A DNA stretch of 64,000 nucleotides from Lentinula raphanica (Eukaryota > Basidiomycota > Agaricomycetes > Agaricales > Omphalotaceae). Of the stretch, positions 23,062-36,600 are shown one piece after another; the first letter of the stretch is position 1, and every line of letters begins with the position of its first letter. The translations under genes were made by a program, and so were the position numbers. Location: assembly GCA_027919835.1 (NCBI GenBank), contig JANVFP010000003.1, forward strand, positions 1 to 64,000. Reading direction: 5' to 3'. Under the pieces are notes generated by a model. That model was not told where the DNA came from and ran no database searches. It saw nothing but the letters and a program-made list of their open reading frames with translations.

Positions 23062-24710
23062 ATGTCTCCTGAAGAAAGCGAGCTACTGTCCCATCTCGGG
23101 ACTATCATCTATTATGGGATCGTGGTCTTGATCGTCGATTGTACGCTATATGGTGCGAGAACGTTCACAAACTGATCGTCGTGGTAGAGCGTACTTACGA
23201 CTCACTGTCCTTCCTCGTTATGATTGACCACAGGGTTCTACCTCCTCGCTGAATTCATCGCTCTATATCTCTTCATGTACGTACGCCTCTTTCCATCGCT
23301 ATCCTGCCTATCCATTCGAGATCTGACTCGGACTCTGCACAGAAAACACGGTCTCCGACAACGTATCCAAAAACTCCTCTTCGCATGCTCCCTCGCCACA
23401 CTAGCGACGGCTTCATGGGACTTTGTCAACCAATGCGCGTCGAACCTGATCCAGATCAAGGTTTCGCTCATGGATTCCCTCGACGCAGGACTCCAGGCGC
23501 AGGCTGATGCTGCTCAGCGTGCTGTACTTCCTTGGGTTGTTATGATGGCTTGGCCGATCAATCTCAATGTAGAGTCATTCTCAGTCCGAGGAGTCTTTGA
23601 GGGACTCACCCGTATGTTTCTTATGTGTTCGCAGATCATCATCGGAAACACCATCGTCCTTTGGAGGACGTGGGCCGTGTGGGAAGGGGATATGTCCATC
23701 AGGCCTGCGTTGCTCACAATGGCGTTTGTGAATGCTGGTAAGGATTCTCAGTTCTACCTACTACTAGCAGGGCTCAGAGGCCCACCTTGCTAACCCCCTT
23801 CTGTCTTGACTGTTCAGGTCTCTGCTTATCAGACGCCATCCTCAACACCATCATCAGAGCACAGACCAACGGTGTCAAGAGCGGAAATTCCACCCTCGAC
23901 ACAGTCCAGATGTTCGTTTCCTTGGCCATCAACGGAGCTGCGACCGGGCTTATATGGGTCAAAGCGAGGTGAGTGAGTCAACATACGTTGGCATCTGCCA
24001 CTATCATTATCAACTGCCAGTACGAACTGATGTTTCTGTATCTGGTATCAGGCGAAGCCCCGAGCTTGTGTCCGAGTACTTTGGGCAAGAACAGAAACGA
24101 AGTGAACGTGCTGAGAGGATGATCTTGGTGCTTACAGAGTCCGGTGTGGTGCTTCTGATATTCCAGGTGAGTACCGGATTTCCTGGAATCCTGCCATGGC
24201 AGTGTGTGCGTCTCTCATTGGTGTTATCGATACCCACTAGCTGCTCTACGCAATCTTCGGCCGTTTGAATGTCCATGCCGCACAATTTTCCGGGGTCAAC
24301 GTTGCTTGGAGTGTTATCGCCACGATGTTGAATGAAATCGCTGTGAGTCATGATTTTCTGCATGGTCACCAGTACTACTAGTGATACAATCTCTGAATCT
24401 GGCACACACCATGATGCTATCCTAGGTCCTATACACCGTCGCCGTCATCATCATGGCCATCGTCAACCGCTCGGCTCTGGATAAGCTGTTCAAACTAAAG
24501 ACAGCTATCAATATCTCACTCAGTGAGAAGAATGGTCAGACGACCAAGATTTCCACCTTGCGTTTCGCAGAGGGAGGACGTCCACCGACGTCTTCGGCGG
24601 GGTTGGGTACTAGTGACGATTTTGAGGTGATTCAGGAGGAATCGAGGGATGAGGGTCTTGCGTTGCATGTTATTAAACAGGAAGTGGGGTCTGAGGATAG
24701 ACTTGCGTAG
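23062..24710 (+). CDS. Seven-helix membrane protein, basidiomycete-specific family, function unknown
   Basis: The ATG at 23062 gives MSPEESELLSHLG followed by helix 1 TIIYYGIVVLIVDCTLYG. The next exons carry FYLLAEFIALYLFM, then KLLFACSLATLATASW, RMFLMCSQIIIGNTIVLWRT, PALLTMAFVNAG, MFVSLAINGAATGLIWVKAR, MILVLTESGVVLLIFQ, and VLYTVAVIIMAIVNRS. This makes seven to eight hydrophobic segments spread over seven or so exons. The C-terminal tail is hydrophilic and acidic (DDFEVIQEESRDEG) and ends at the TAG 24708-24710. The WRTWAVWEGD motif after a central helix is common in mushroom seven-helix orphan proteins. No enzymatic or transporter motif was seen. A receptor-like role is possible but not shown. 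Confidence 0.75.
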
Positions 24711-25004
24711 ACAGGATATGATATCCCGAATTTACATTCACCAGTGTTTTGAAGTCCTGTCAAGGTTCTCTAAAGTAATGTACTAGGTAGGCCAAGATAT
24801 TAATTTATATCGTACGTTGAGTATACAGTCCTTTCTTCTCCGAGTCATGAACATCTTTTTGTCTTGAGATTGTAGTGGCACATAATTTTCTCTCCCACGG
24901 GTGTTGTTCTCCTGCTTCTCGAAAATCAAATCCTTGCGGTTTGGGTCATAGAAAGCTTGATAGAAATCCCTATATTTTCACTACTCTTGGTTGTTCTACA
25001 AAAA

Positions 25005-28000
25005 TCAATATCCACCTGTTGAAAGAGACGGAGGTAGAGCTTCACTACCAGTACCACACGTTACGTTTATATCATCAGTGAGGGTAAGCTCAACAACTGA
25101 TCCATTGCTGAACACGTCCCACTCCAGGAAGCAATTGGATTTGTACGGTTCGCCATTCACCGTGACATTCTGAAAGGTGTTTTTAGTACGATATAAATGA
25201 TACTGATATGTGAACCTCATCGAAGGACGTACTTTGACAAATACCTTTCCTCCCGTCCCATCCGCCGGGTTTCCTTCGAAACCATTCGCTTTGATAGTTG
25301 TGGTGCTGTTGAACAACGGGTTGAAGAAGGATATCGAGGGGAAGAACGGAGAGGCAAGCAGTAGTTGACGAGTTGCTGGGAGCGGATACATTCCGGCGAG
25401 GTAGAACGCAGTGTAGCTTGCCATTGCACCTTTCATGATCATTCATATACTCTCCCTCTAATGAATGCAACATTCAAGACCACATACCAGAATCTACGGC
25501 CGAAGAATCAGCTAAGTCGTCACCGAGAAACAACGACCCTCACCGTCATTTCCCGGAAGGCCGTTCACTGAAGTGTTGAAAGACTCCGCTATGACTTGAC
25601 GCGATCTCTGGGTGCTTTGTCCTGGAAGATTGGCATAATGGTACATATAAGGAATCTGCATCGATGGTTCGTCCGTGACGTCGAAGTAGCTTTGGTTGAA
25701 GATGAAGTCAAGACGGGATACGAAACTGTCTGTTCCTCCTTGCAGTTGGATGAGTTGGGCGGTGTCATGAGGGACATACTATGAAAACAAGCGTCAGAAG
25801 AGATAGGACGAAACTCAAAAACAATCAAGGCCCACTTGTGAATACTGGACACCAAAAACATCAGCGACTGTTGAAGGCGCATGTTCGAAGAGCAGAACGT
25901 ACCACTATCGGAGACGACTCATAGAACCCATCCCGATTCGCGGCATTCAAGAAACAAGTAGCCATCTCAGGATCATGTATACTGCAATGTCTCGGGTCTG
26001 TGAAGTTGAATGTTCCATTCTTGAAGCGCGGCTACAAAATAGCATCGTATATTTCTTTTGTAGCTTAATGAGGATACGCATTCCAAGTAACACACACCTG
26101 CATCATACCAGCGACACCTGGTGCACCGGGTACAGTGATATCGGGGTTCCATACGTTGAACGAGTTGTTGGCACGTTTGGAGTACTGTGCAGTAGAATCA
26201 ACAACTGAGGTTCCAAAAGGATATGTTGTATTGGGATTTGACCTTGGCAGCATCATCCGTCTTTCCCAATATTTTCGCCACTTGGGATATCGCAAAGTCG
26301 CCAAATGCATGCTACAAAACGAAATAGTAAGTATTTAGCTATAATCTTTGGGCAGTGGGTTTGACTGACTTCGAGTGTACGAGAGACCTGCTTGGTATTC
26401 GCACCGCCAGCATCGAACATATCTTGCGGGATATAATCTAACCATCAATCTTATTAGGATGGATGAATTAGATGAGCGAGGTGGAAGAATCACTGAATTG
26501 CTTCCAAGCATCAGCTTGCCTCCCTTGCAAGTTCCAGTTGGGTGGTTGAAGCTCGGCGTCGGCGAGTAAAGCAGTATAGAGGTCGTCAGCCGAAACATTC
26601 AGTGCGGCTACTTGGTCGCTGAATCTGTAAACAAGTTGTCTATGAGGTTGGAGGAATTGAAACATAGAGGACGAAGCCTTACTTGACGAAAAATTCTCCC
26701 AGAATAGGATCTCCGTCTAGACGGAATTATGGTAAACATTGACAACAGGATACAACCTAGTATGACAACCACTCACTACTACCACCTTGGATAAACTGCA
26801 TCGCCGTTGCACCACGGCATTCAGGCAGCCATCCTAACACATAGGCGAGGTTCAGTGCATTCTCGGTATCAAAAGAGTGAATTAGGCTGACCTTCATGCT
26901 TTTGGATATCAATCATACCACGGACGATACGTGAAAACGTCACAGGATCATGCAGCGCCATGAAAGAATACAGGGTGCGATAAGTGTCCCAGTTGCAGTA
27001 GTATGAGTCGTAATAGGGTTCTGTCGAGTTCCATTTGGGATTTTCACCGGTGTCTATGTAGGATGTATGATCAGCTTGAGATCGAGACGGAGGAGATGGT
27101 GGGGATCAGACGCACAGTCTGCAGGAGATATATGGGTTCGGTATATCTATGGCTTGATTCAATAAAAGCAGACAGCAATCCAGATGTCATTGACAACTCA
27201 CCGCAGAATAAAGCAACTGAATCGTCTCCGTGGACACATTCGTCGTATCTACTTGAATCCGCCCAAGCAATTCGTTCCAAGTCGCGTGATTCTCAGCTTG
27301 AACACGGTCAAAATCAAAATCAGGAATCTCTTCCTCCGCATTTGCACATGCTTGTTCACTCGAGATGAACGAGACGCCTGCTCGTGCGAGGATGACTGTC
27401 GGTGTTCCCTCGGGAGCAGGAGGAAACGTGAAAAGTGCGCCGAGTTCGTCGATGAAGCCTTTCAAGTTACGGCGATGAGCTTCGCAGTTTGGGTGGGGAA
27501 TCAACTGGTAATATACGCACCGAAATATAGCTGATTGATATCCGTCTGTCCTTGAACAGGAAAATTCCCCAACCACGTCCCAAACTCCGTAGGGCTTCCC
27601 AGCTCGAACCCCTCTCCAGCAAAATCCACACAGGTAAACGCCGTATACCTCCCAGGTCCGAATGAGGCAGCGAATTGTGCCCCACCCATCACACGCGCGG
27701 TCGTAGGGTCCAATGTCATAACCGGGTTCGTACTCGTTCGCGCTCCGTCGTTGGTGATATCGACAACCATTCGTGGTTGGGCAGTTCCTGCTGGGAAAGT
27801 GTATCGGTGGATAGCGGTTCGCCTGGTTGATGTAAGCTCGACCCGGATTCCAGTGGAGAGGTTGGTGGAGAAGTAGCCTGGAGAAGCGAAGTCGTCCGCG
27901 GAGCCTATAGAATATGGACTCAGTATCTGGGAAAAAAAGTGGACCAACAGACGCGTATCTACCGTCAGGAAGAACATTGCGCAAGGTTTTGCGACTTTCC

Positions 28001-28564
28001 AATGACGTAGGGCAGTCTTCGAATCTCGAGCAGTTGACGAAAGCCCATAATTTGAAGTTGGATAAGGATATTGACTTCGAGGGAGCGTCAGGTTTTAGCC
28101 AGACTGTGGTATATAGCTTGAGCGGAACGTACCCCGCCAGTTCCGGTGTCATGTAATTGAGAGAATCCGGTAGCATTGAACGTCGAATTGGCATCATAAC
28201 CAGCTTGCTAGGTTGTCCTTGAATCATCCGTGTACCACGCGAACGATACACTCACGTTTCCTGGCGAATCGGTGTCCATTCCTACTTTGACCATCCCATG
28301 AGGAAGCGTAGCGCCTTGAGGTACTTTAGGTCCGTACATCTCGAGTTTGTGTGTGATGCTCACCAGGAAAGACATGACCGCCATTCGTCGTGCCTATGAA
28401 GGGAAGTACGAAGCTTGCAGGATCGGTAATTGGAGTAGGAGATTGTGCTTGAACACTGAGGTAGTTGTTAGCTAGGCATGATCAGTAGAACAATATGATA
28501 ACACGCACCTGAGAGTCAGAGACGCGCTCAGCACTGAGAGTAAACAACAGACTTGTTTCCACAT
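25005..28564 (-). CDS. Secreted GH92 alpha-mannosidase
   Basis: A glycoside hydrolase family 92 enzyme, a calcium-dependent exo-alpha-mannosidase that trims mannosyl glycans, expected outside the cell. The ATG at 28564 opens a signal peptide MWKQVCCLLSVLSASLTL. The N-terminal beta-sandwich has DPASFVLPFIGTTNGGHVFP, PHGMVKVGMDTDSPGN and NATGFSQLHD. A long exon gives FASPGYFSTNLSTGIRVELT, RMVVDITNDGAR and the segment around FTCVDFAG. The catalytic (alpha/alpha)6 part shows ENHATWNELLGRIQVD, the exon with YDSYYCNWDTYRTL, FSRIVRGMIDIQKHEG joined to WLPECRGATAMQFIQGGS, and a C-terminal sandwich ending NVTCGTGSEALPP before the stop at 25005. There are many short introns, perhaps fifteen or more. 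The expected length is roughly 750-800 residues. All recognisable family blocks are in order, so it looks intact. Confidence 0.85.
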
Positions 28565-29192
28565 TTTCGGAGACCACACTCGACGGAAGAAGAGAGTTAT
28601 GTAGGAACGAAGACATCCTCGCGGGCTACTTATATCTGAAATCGCCTCTGTTCAGGTCAGCTGCAGCCGGGGCAAGGTTCCATCATTGCAAGCTCTATAA
28701 AAATCAGGAATTAGAAGCACAAGATTCCTCATTGCACATTGCACTTACCGCGGGATCAATCGTCTTGTGACAGTCTTTCTTTTCCAGAATAATATGTTAC
28801 GCTATCAAATGGCTGTCGAGCATTCTCCTCGAATGCATGTTTAGTGCGCGTCTGGCTCGTTTTGCAAGTGAATGCCTATTGAGAATTCGTCAGAATTATT
28901 AGAATACAGATTTAGTGTGTGGTTAAGGCTAACCGGTCGAGTTTGCTGCAGCATATAGTCGTCTTCCGTCCGAGTACATCGCAACCTTGCGGGTCGTTCA
29001 GTTCGCGCCAGCAGAATGCTGTAACCAGTTGATAATGCTGATTCCTGAGCAAAAGAGATGAACGTAGAGAGTGTACCAGCGCAGTCGACCATTCTGGCCC
29101 GACAGCGTGGGAAATTTCTGCTTTGGCTCCTATAAATGTGACATCATCGCCACAAAGCCTCGCCCAAGCCTCGTCCTTTTTCTCCTTCAACG
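28565..29192. other. Divergent intergenic region, no gene recognised
   Basis: It separates the divergently transcribed GH92 and first ICMT genes. It should hold both promoters; no clear motif was identified. Confidence 0.5.
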
Positions 29193-30109
29193 ATGTATAT
29201 CGCAGGGATACACCTCTCTCATGCTCAAGGCGTCGAATCCATCGTCGCCGCCTCTACTCTGGCCGCAATGGTATCTATCGGTGCGTAGTCGATACTCTCC
29301 TTTCAGCAAATTTATGCTCATGGACACCCCCTAACTATAGTCAGAGATCAACGCAAGACTCTAACAAAGGCTTCGAAAGAAGGTGGTGATATCACTGCAG
29401 GCCCAAAGTCGTTCGCAGGGCGAATCGTTACTCCTATACACGCTGTCGCCATCTTGAGCGCTCCAGTGTCGTACCTCGTCGCTGTCTTTTCTAATCGGAT
29501 GGTCCAACCGGAGTGGTATGAGCATACTTCGTTTGATGTTTCTTTGAGCGTTGGACAGCTGGCGTGGACTCGAACAGCTGGTGCAGTTGGATTGCTTGGG
29601 TCTGCTTGGATGATGCGGGTTGTCTTGAACCACTTGGGGAAACAATTGCACTACATTGGAGTACGTCATATTCGTAGTATCTTCTCAGAATCTCGTCTTG
29701 ACAGAGTTATTACTTTGAAGACCAGGGAAAAGGGCGAAGTTGTATCCACCGGTCCTTATGGTGTCGTCCGACATCCACTTTACACGTAGGTACCACCTCG
29801 AAACTGCTTATACCTTGTTTTGACAATGTTAACGCGTCGTAGTCTTGCCCTTGGTCAATTCATTTTTGCCTCTCTCGCCTACTGGTCCTGGATTCCTCTG
29901 GCTGGTCTCGGCATCACCTTGGGTGCATTTGCATACAAAATTCCTGTCGAGGTATGTGTGGGTCCCGACCGGGTCCCGTGAACTTGTTGTACCAGTTTAC
30001 CAATCCGATTCTCTAGGAGCGCTTAATTGAAGAAGATCCCGCAATGGGCACTGCTTACTTGGAATACAAGCAGAAGGTTCCCTACAGAGTCATACCTTAT
30101 ATCTGGTAA
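29193..30109 (+). CDS. STE14: Isoprenylcysteine carboxyl methyltransferase-like, copy 1
   Basis: An integral membrane SAM-dependent methyltransferase. Known relatives methylate the carboxyl of prenylated C-terminal cysteines of Ras-like proteins and pheromones in the ER. The start exon is MYIAGIHLSHAQGVESIVAA at 29193. The second exon carries two membrane helices (HAVAILSAPVSYLVAVFSN) with MVQPEWYEHTSF. The conserved C-terminal catalytic block is GEVVSTGPYGVVRHPLYT, then LALGQFIFASLAYWSWIPLA, and after an intron ERLIEEDPAM with AYLEYKQKVPYRVIPYIW at the stop 30107-30109. RHPxY, the glutamate pair and the tandem Tyr are the cofactor-binding landmarks of the family. The exon layout equals that of the next gene, its tandem paralogue. 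Confidence 0.85.
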
Positions 30110-30428
30110 TGTACTATTATCTTTTCACTATAAGTAACCCAGAATTGTAGCTGTATTTCGCGATCTACAACATGTTACATCACTATGCAATCAAAACCTT
30201 TTGGCAAAGCTCTATTGCCGCATCAATTTCGCGTTAGCGCGGTGACTCAATTGCCCTTCACGACGTCAACTGCAACTTCTAAGGTCCGGGACAGCTCAAT
30301 ACATAATCAAAGGGCCTCGGTGTCGGTCCTTTCACCACGACCGTCAAGTCCCGTCCTTTACGGGTTTGCTTCTGCGAGCTATATAACCATCCACCTGCTC
30401 CCAAATAGGCTCTCAAGCATCTCTCAAA
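30110..30428. other. Promoter region of ICMT copy 2
   Basis: A 319-bp spacer between the tandem ICMT genes. A TATA-like ATATAA occurs near 30380, about 50 bp before the start of copy 2. No gene was recognised. Confidence 0.4.
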
Positions 30429-31501
30429 ATGTACTATCTAGCAGGAATTCACGTTTCCCATACGCAAACCGTTGAAGCTATAGTCGCAGCTTCGACCGTC
30501 TTAACCCTAACAAGGCTAGGTAAGTCATCATCAGCACTTAATTCCCTCTGCTACTCCTGCTCATACGCTCCTGTCTGCAATCCAGTCAAAAAACAATCCA
30601 AATGGTTCAAAGTCGCCGAAAACGAAGGCGGTAAAATCACCGATCGCTCCAACACCTTCATGGGTCGCCTCGTCACCCGCGTACACGCGTACGCGATCAT
30701 GGCTGCTCCTCTATCCTACCTTGCCGCCGTTGCCTCGAACAAGCTCGTCCAACCGGAGTGGTACACGCAAACATCCTTGAACTCGATTAGGTGGATTTCC
30801 GATGCGGTCGATGACGAGACGAGGGTTGTGATCAGGGTTGCTGCTGCGATAGGATTTATTGGAAGTGTTTGGTTCCATGAGGTTATTTTGAGGGAGTTGG
30901 GGAAGCAGTTTCATTTCATCGCGGTACGTGTGCCATGTCCCTGCTCGCTTCGTAGACTCGTTCCCAGTTTGGCTGGCCACGTCCGATTGTCGTTGTGGAG
31001 GTCACTCCGGCCACTGAGGACGAGTTTACGATCTTCAAATCATATCAATGACTGACCCATTCGCTTTATCTTTAACAGGTCAGGCAAAATGCTCACGTAG
31101 TTTCCACTGGTCCTTATGCTGTCGTCCGTCACCCACTCTACACGTAGGTCCTCTCTCACGCATCGCCATCTCTGCCGAGCCTGACACTGTTTTCTCTAAA
31201 GCACACTCCTCGGTCAACTCGCCATCATATCTGCTGCATATTGGTCGTGGATCCCCCTAGTCAGTCTTGGTATCTGTATAGGCGCGTTCGGTTATAAGAT
31301 GTCTCTTGAGGTAAGTTCTACCCTGTTCTTCTACCTGCCTTTCTTAAGCTTTGGTACGATACTCATGATGTCGTTCTCCCGCGTTTGTTTTCTTTTTCAC
31401 TGTTTTAGGAACGACTCATGGAGGAGGACCCTACAATCAGAGATGCGTATAGGGATTACAAGAAGAAAGTGCCGTACAAGATTATACCTTACATTTGGTG
31501 A
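30429..31501 (+). CDS. STE14: Isoprenylcysteine carboxyl methyltransferase-like, copy 2
   Basis: Tandem paralogue of the preceding gene with matching intron positions. The start exon is MYYLAGIHVSHTQTVEAIVA. The second exon has AIMAAPLSYLAAVASNKLVQ with PEWYTQTS and an insertion (RWISDAVDDETR) absent from copy 1. The catalytic block is NAHVVSTGPYAVVRHPLYT, GQLAIISAAYWSWIPLVSLG, then ERLMEEDPTIRDAYRDYKKK and the IIPYIW end at TGA 31499-31501. Both copies look intact. A third, truncated copy at 42580 is much closer to this one than to copy 1, so the third arose from copy 2 or its direct ancestor. Confidence 0.85.
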
Positions 31502-33356
31502 ATGATATCACTCATGCATACAGAAACAGCGAGATTCTATCAGAGTGTTCGAAACTAAGGCGACCTCGGTCGAGTTGGGTCTTGAGTATGTATCTCTTAG
31601 TATCACGGACTGTTCAGCTTCAATTAGCTCTGATGATCCTTGCGGGATGTTCGGTTTTGATGCTGAGTAGATTGCTCGGCTTCTATTAGCTATGATCTTT
31701 GTGGGCAGCGAAGGTTGACCGGCATTAGTGCCATGCTGGCATATATAATGCGACAAGAATCTGACTCTTTGCCATCAGAGACCATGTTCGGTATTCAGGT
31801 GCTTGCACTGACGGCCACTGTTTTTGTGAGTAAGGACCATTCTACCATATCTTCATTCCTGACCGAACATCAGGCCACTCATCTCTGGTTCAAGACTCAT
31901 GAACCGAAATCTTTGACCCCTGTTTACCTCACGATCTTCATAATTCCCGCTTTTCCTGCATATGTCTTCACCTGCAGTGGAACTTCACTCGTTCTTGCTT
32001 GTTTTGTGGCCTATACTAGCTTTCCAATCCTTCTGATGATTTCCATTGGGTTATACCGCTTGTCTCCATTTCATTCCCTCGCCAAGTATCCTGGACCCAC
32101 TATCGCCAAACTCTCGAAGCTCTGGACTGTATACAAATCGGTGGATGGAAAGCTCGCACAATACTACAAGGAGTTGCATGACAAGTATGGCCCAATTGTT
32201 CGTGTTGGTGCGTAACGAGTACCATGCCTCGCTGCCACATGTGTGTCCTTAGCCTGCTTCTAGGTCCTAATGAGATTTCTGTTGCCGAAAAGGATCTGCT
32301 CCCTTTCATTATTGGAGCGCACGGTATGCCCAAAGGTCCACGTAAGCTCATTCCTCCATGCCTCAGTATCTCCACCAGAGTTGAGTCGATCCTTCCAACT
32401 TTCAGTATGGGAAGGCCGCGCGTTTACGCCAAAGAAGAACAGGAGTCAACAGAGTTACAATCTGATTGGTGTACGGGATCTAGCTCGACATTCCAAACTT
32501 CGCAAAACCTGGAACCGGGCATTTTCTGACGGACCGTTACAAGATTATCAAGATATCCTTGTGAAGAATGCGAACACACTGACCAAATTCCTCGAAGAGC
32601 AGTGTAAAGGCGGTTCTCTTGAGCTCGATATAGCACATGTTATCAGCCTCTTCTCGTAAGTCCATTATCTGTCTTAAACGGAGTCCCTATTCATGTCGAT
32701 GACCACAACTCGCAGGTTCGACTTCATGGGTGATCTAGCGTGAGTCTTACTGTTCGTTCTATTAGCACATTGTTCAAATCATTCCAGCTTTGCTGCCGAG
32801 TTTAATGCGCTATGCAATAACGATGCAAATCATTTTCAGAAAAATATGGACAAAGCTCTATCGTCTGTGCATCTTTCTAATCCGTGGCCACTGTCATTGA
32901 TATTTCTACTAGTACTCCGGCACTAACAATGCAGGTCCCCTGGTCTGTGTGGATTGCTCAAGCAGTTCCCTGGCTCCTCAATACATCCTTTCGAGATTTC
33001 GGAGCATTTGCTGTTCAACAAGCAAAGTTACGAGCTTCAAATGAAGTGCGCAAGGATTTGTTCTACCACCTTGTATGTATGGTCTTCATCAAAACTAGAC
33101 CGATCATAATATTTAATCAATGAAGAGGTCTTACAGTGACGTCGCAGAGGACTCAATGTTCTCCTTCATTGTGTCAAATGCAGTGTTAGCTATCATTGCT
33201 GGTTCCGACACAACTGCCTCTGCTTTGTCGAATGCTATCTTTTATCTTGTGGCAAATCCCAAGGATATGCAGATGCTTCAACAGGAGATTGAGGATGTTT
33301 TTCCACATGATGACCCAACAGCTATCGACGTCAACAAACTTGAGGATCTGCAGTGG

Positions 33357-33373
33357 CTTGATGCTGTCATGTA
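33357..33373. repeat. 17-bp target-site duplication, left copy
   Basis: CTTGATGCTGTCATGTA, identical to 41989-42005. It covers the end of the P450 exon (LDAVM) and the splice donor start, and is followed directly by 18 T's. Confidence 0.95.
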
Positions 33374-33623
33374 TTTTTTTTTTTTTTTTTTGTGGAGCGT
33401 TGATATTTTTCAGGCCGATAACAATGTCATCTCCCGTCAAACCGCTGAAGGCGCAAGGCAAGCCAAGCTATAAAAGACACCACATGAGGAAATGCGTTAC
33501 GCACTGGGCGTCACAGACGCCCGCGTGTGGGACTCCGAACTGACTGTATATGAATCTAGAAGGTTAGCTCTTTTCCATAGACAGGCTAACATCATCAGCT
33601 CTGTCTCGTTCACTCACCCAAAC

Positions 33624-36600
33624 TTACCCCATGCCAGTTCGTATACCCACTAAAACCCCACTCTCCCCCACCCAGTTCTCGGGGAGATTGTCTTGTTTGT
33701 CTAAAACATCTAACCATGTGCTTTCAACTAGGCCTTTGTCCAGACACCGTTTGGTCAGTTTTACTTTTGTTAGAAGGCGGTCCATTTCGAAACGACTTTC
33801 TACAGTTGCCTTCCATCGACGTTGAGCTTCTGCTTCAGATACCTCCTTTCCTTGGATCACCTGCTCGCATCTTATCTTCCATATCAGGTACGCCGATTCA
33901 GATACTAGAATTCGGAAGAGCCTCGAGTCTCCGACACTGTGCTTTCCTTTCTCATCCATTATTTTGACTAACCCGCATCCGAGAATGGTTCCAAAGTCAG
34001 GCTCGATCCACTTTGTTTTCTTTTTCTGCCATAGTTTCTCGGTGAGGGACCATATCAGACTTTGGTTCGATTCCTCACATTCCGTGAGTATGTGATCAAT
34101 TGACTCTACCGCCCCGCATCGTTGACAGTTTGCCCTGTGTTCGAAGGTCGGAATGTTTCGCCAGTAGTTGCCTATTTTATATCCATTATGGGCCGTCATC
34201 CAGAGGAAGTATCTTATCTTTCGGGAGAAATCCTTGTGACGCAGGCTTCTCCAGAATAGTTTATCGGATGGTTCCGTGCCTTGCATCTCATTAACAACAT
34301 ATTTGGCTCTTCCCACATTCATTCTGGTATCCCTTCGGTCTAGCGCCTCTCGGTATGTTTTCTTCTCCATCTTCTTATTCCGTATAGCCTTATACGCTAG
34401 TGCCTGTGTTAGCCCTTTCAGCTTTGCGCCCGTTATTTTCAGTGTCGGGGACACCTCTAAGTCGACATTATCAGCGACCTCTTTGCGGCATCCTTCCTTG
34501 GCTAGTTCGTCTGCACGTTCATTTCCTTCGATTCCTGCATGTCCCTTAACCCACTGAAAGGTTGTTTTAGCTTTCCGATTTCGCAGCGTTGCAATAGTCG
34601 CTTTATACTCCCTGGGGTTTGCAACCCCTATAAAGCCTGCATCTTCCCATTTCTGGCGGTGTTTTGTGAGCCCTTCGATGCTTGTCTTCGAATCTGAGAA
34701 AATCCTCAGGTTTGAGTTTATTTGGACAGTCTTTGCTGCTTCCATTATGCTTAGTATCTCGCCAGATTGGTTTGTTTGTGGTATTCCTTCAGGGAGTCGG
34801 ATTGCCCGGTTCAAGTCCTCATTTGATGGGCAGAAAATTCCCGCTCCGGCTCTCGCATCTTCATTCCCATTGTTGATACATGAGCCATCCGTGTAGACAA
34901 TCGATTCTTCTGCAACTTCGTCATGTCCTTGCTGTATGTCGGGTAATACATTTGTGGTTGTACCTTCCGTAAAAATGCGGAACGCATCCGCCAGTGTTCC
35001 TTCTACTGTTATTCGGTTGTCGAAGGTGGCCCCATCTTCCTGGTGCCCGTCGAGCTCTCCTCTCAGCTCTTCAGGTTGTTCTGTTGCTGGGTTCCACTTT
35101 GGTGGCAGAGTTCTCAGAATCTCGTTCGCCCGTGTATAGCACTTGAATGGGGAGTTACATCGCCTGGCTCTATCAGCTACACATTCTACACATCTGCAGT
35201 TCCGTCTACGGCTGTGCCGTGCTGTGCGTATCTTTTGCGCCTCCGTTTCCAAGTCTCCCACTGTTTGGACTCCATGATTCTTTCTCAGGCATTCACTATA
35301 TCTTCCTTTGTACATTCTCGTTGTATCTGTTGCCTCAATATGATACCATGCTGGCATTCCTTTTATTATTTCTTGAGAAAATGTCAGTCCTTCCAGTCTC
35401 GCTCCGTATTTCTTTGCAACTCCGATCATGTCTTTGAGGTCTTTCGGGAGTTTAGATGCTTGTGTTTTCCACGATTGCAGAAATATATTGATCTTTGAGG
35501 TTTCCTCGATGTTATGATATTTGTTAGGTATGTTTTGGGCAATCAGCGCATCCGCCACATATGCCCACGTCGCGCGATTTTCACTCAGGTCTAGGTAACT
35601 TTGCAACCATGTCACCATAATTGCTTCGTTCCTGGCTAGGAGGTCCAATAAATTTCGGCCTCCCATGTCTATAGGTGCATGTATGGTTTCTCTATTTATG
35701 CGGACATGATTCTTCTCGTCCCATAGAAACCTTCTAATCCGCTTTTCCAGGCGTTGTTCAACATCCTTTGGCATGCCCTGTACCTTTGTCAAGTACTGGG
35801 TCATTCCTCCGACTATCATTGTGATGATTAGCCTTCGTCCTTCCATGGTTGGGCGACTCTTCTCCCATCTTTCCAGAGACTGGTCTATTTTTTCTAGGAC
35901 TCTCGACCACGGCAGTGTTTGATTTATTCCGTTTCCTAACAGGGCTCCTAAGCTCCGTATTGCTTCGCCTTCTCTCGCAATCTTAATGTGTTCTGGTATT
36001 TCAGTTCCATCTTCTCCATTTAGGAAACGTCGTTGCCTCAGCATTTCGCGGTATTCATGTGATCCTATGGGTATCACTTCTGTTTTGCTAATGTTGAATT
36101 TGGCTCCAGACGCTAAGCACCATTCCTGTAAGATCTGTTGTAAATTTCCAAAGTCATCATCCTTTGACAAGTATACAGTAGTGTCATCAGCAAAGAATGT
36201 TGCGATTAGCCTCTCTCTCCTTCCGGGAATGTTCATTCCTCTGAGGTCTGATTTTCGAAGGGCTTCCCCTAGTGGTTCTATCGCAATGTCAAAGAGTAGG
36301 CATGAAAGGGGATCTCCTTGGCGGACTCCTCTTATTACTTTGTATGGTTCCGTGCTCTTTAACCCATTCACCATTACTGTAGTATGGGCGTCGTTATACA
36401 GAGATTTCACAGTTTGGACAAATTCCTCTGGTATATTATATGCCTTCAATGTTTCCCATAGGTAATCATGTTTTATTTTGTCGTAAGCTTTTTCTTGGTC
36501 CAGCGCAATGATTGCTCCATCTTGTTCTGATGCTTCTGCTAGATTGATCATTAATTTTGAAAGCCAGATTTGGTCGTATATATGACGTCCTGGGACAAAG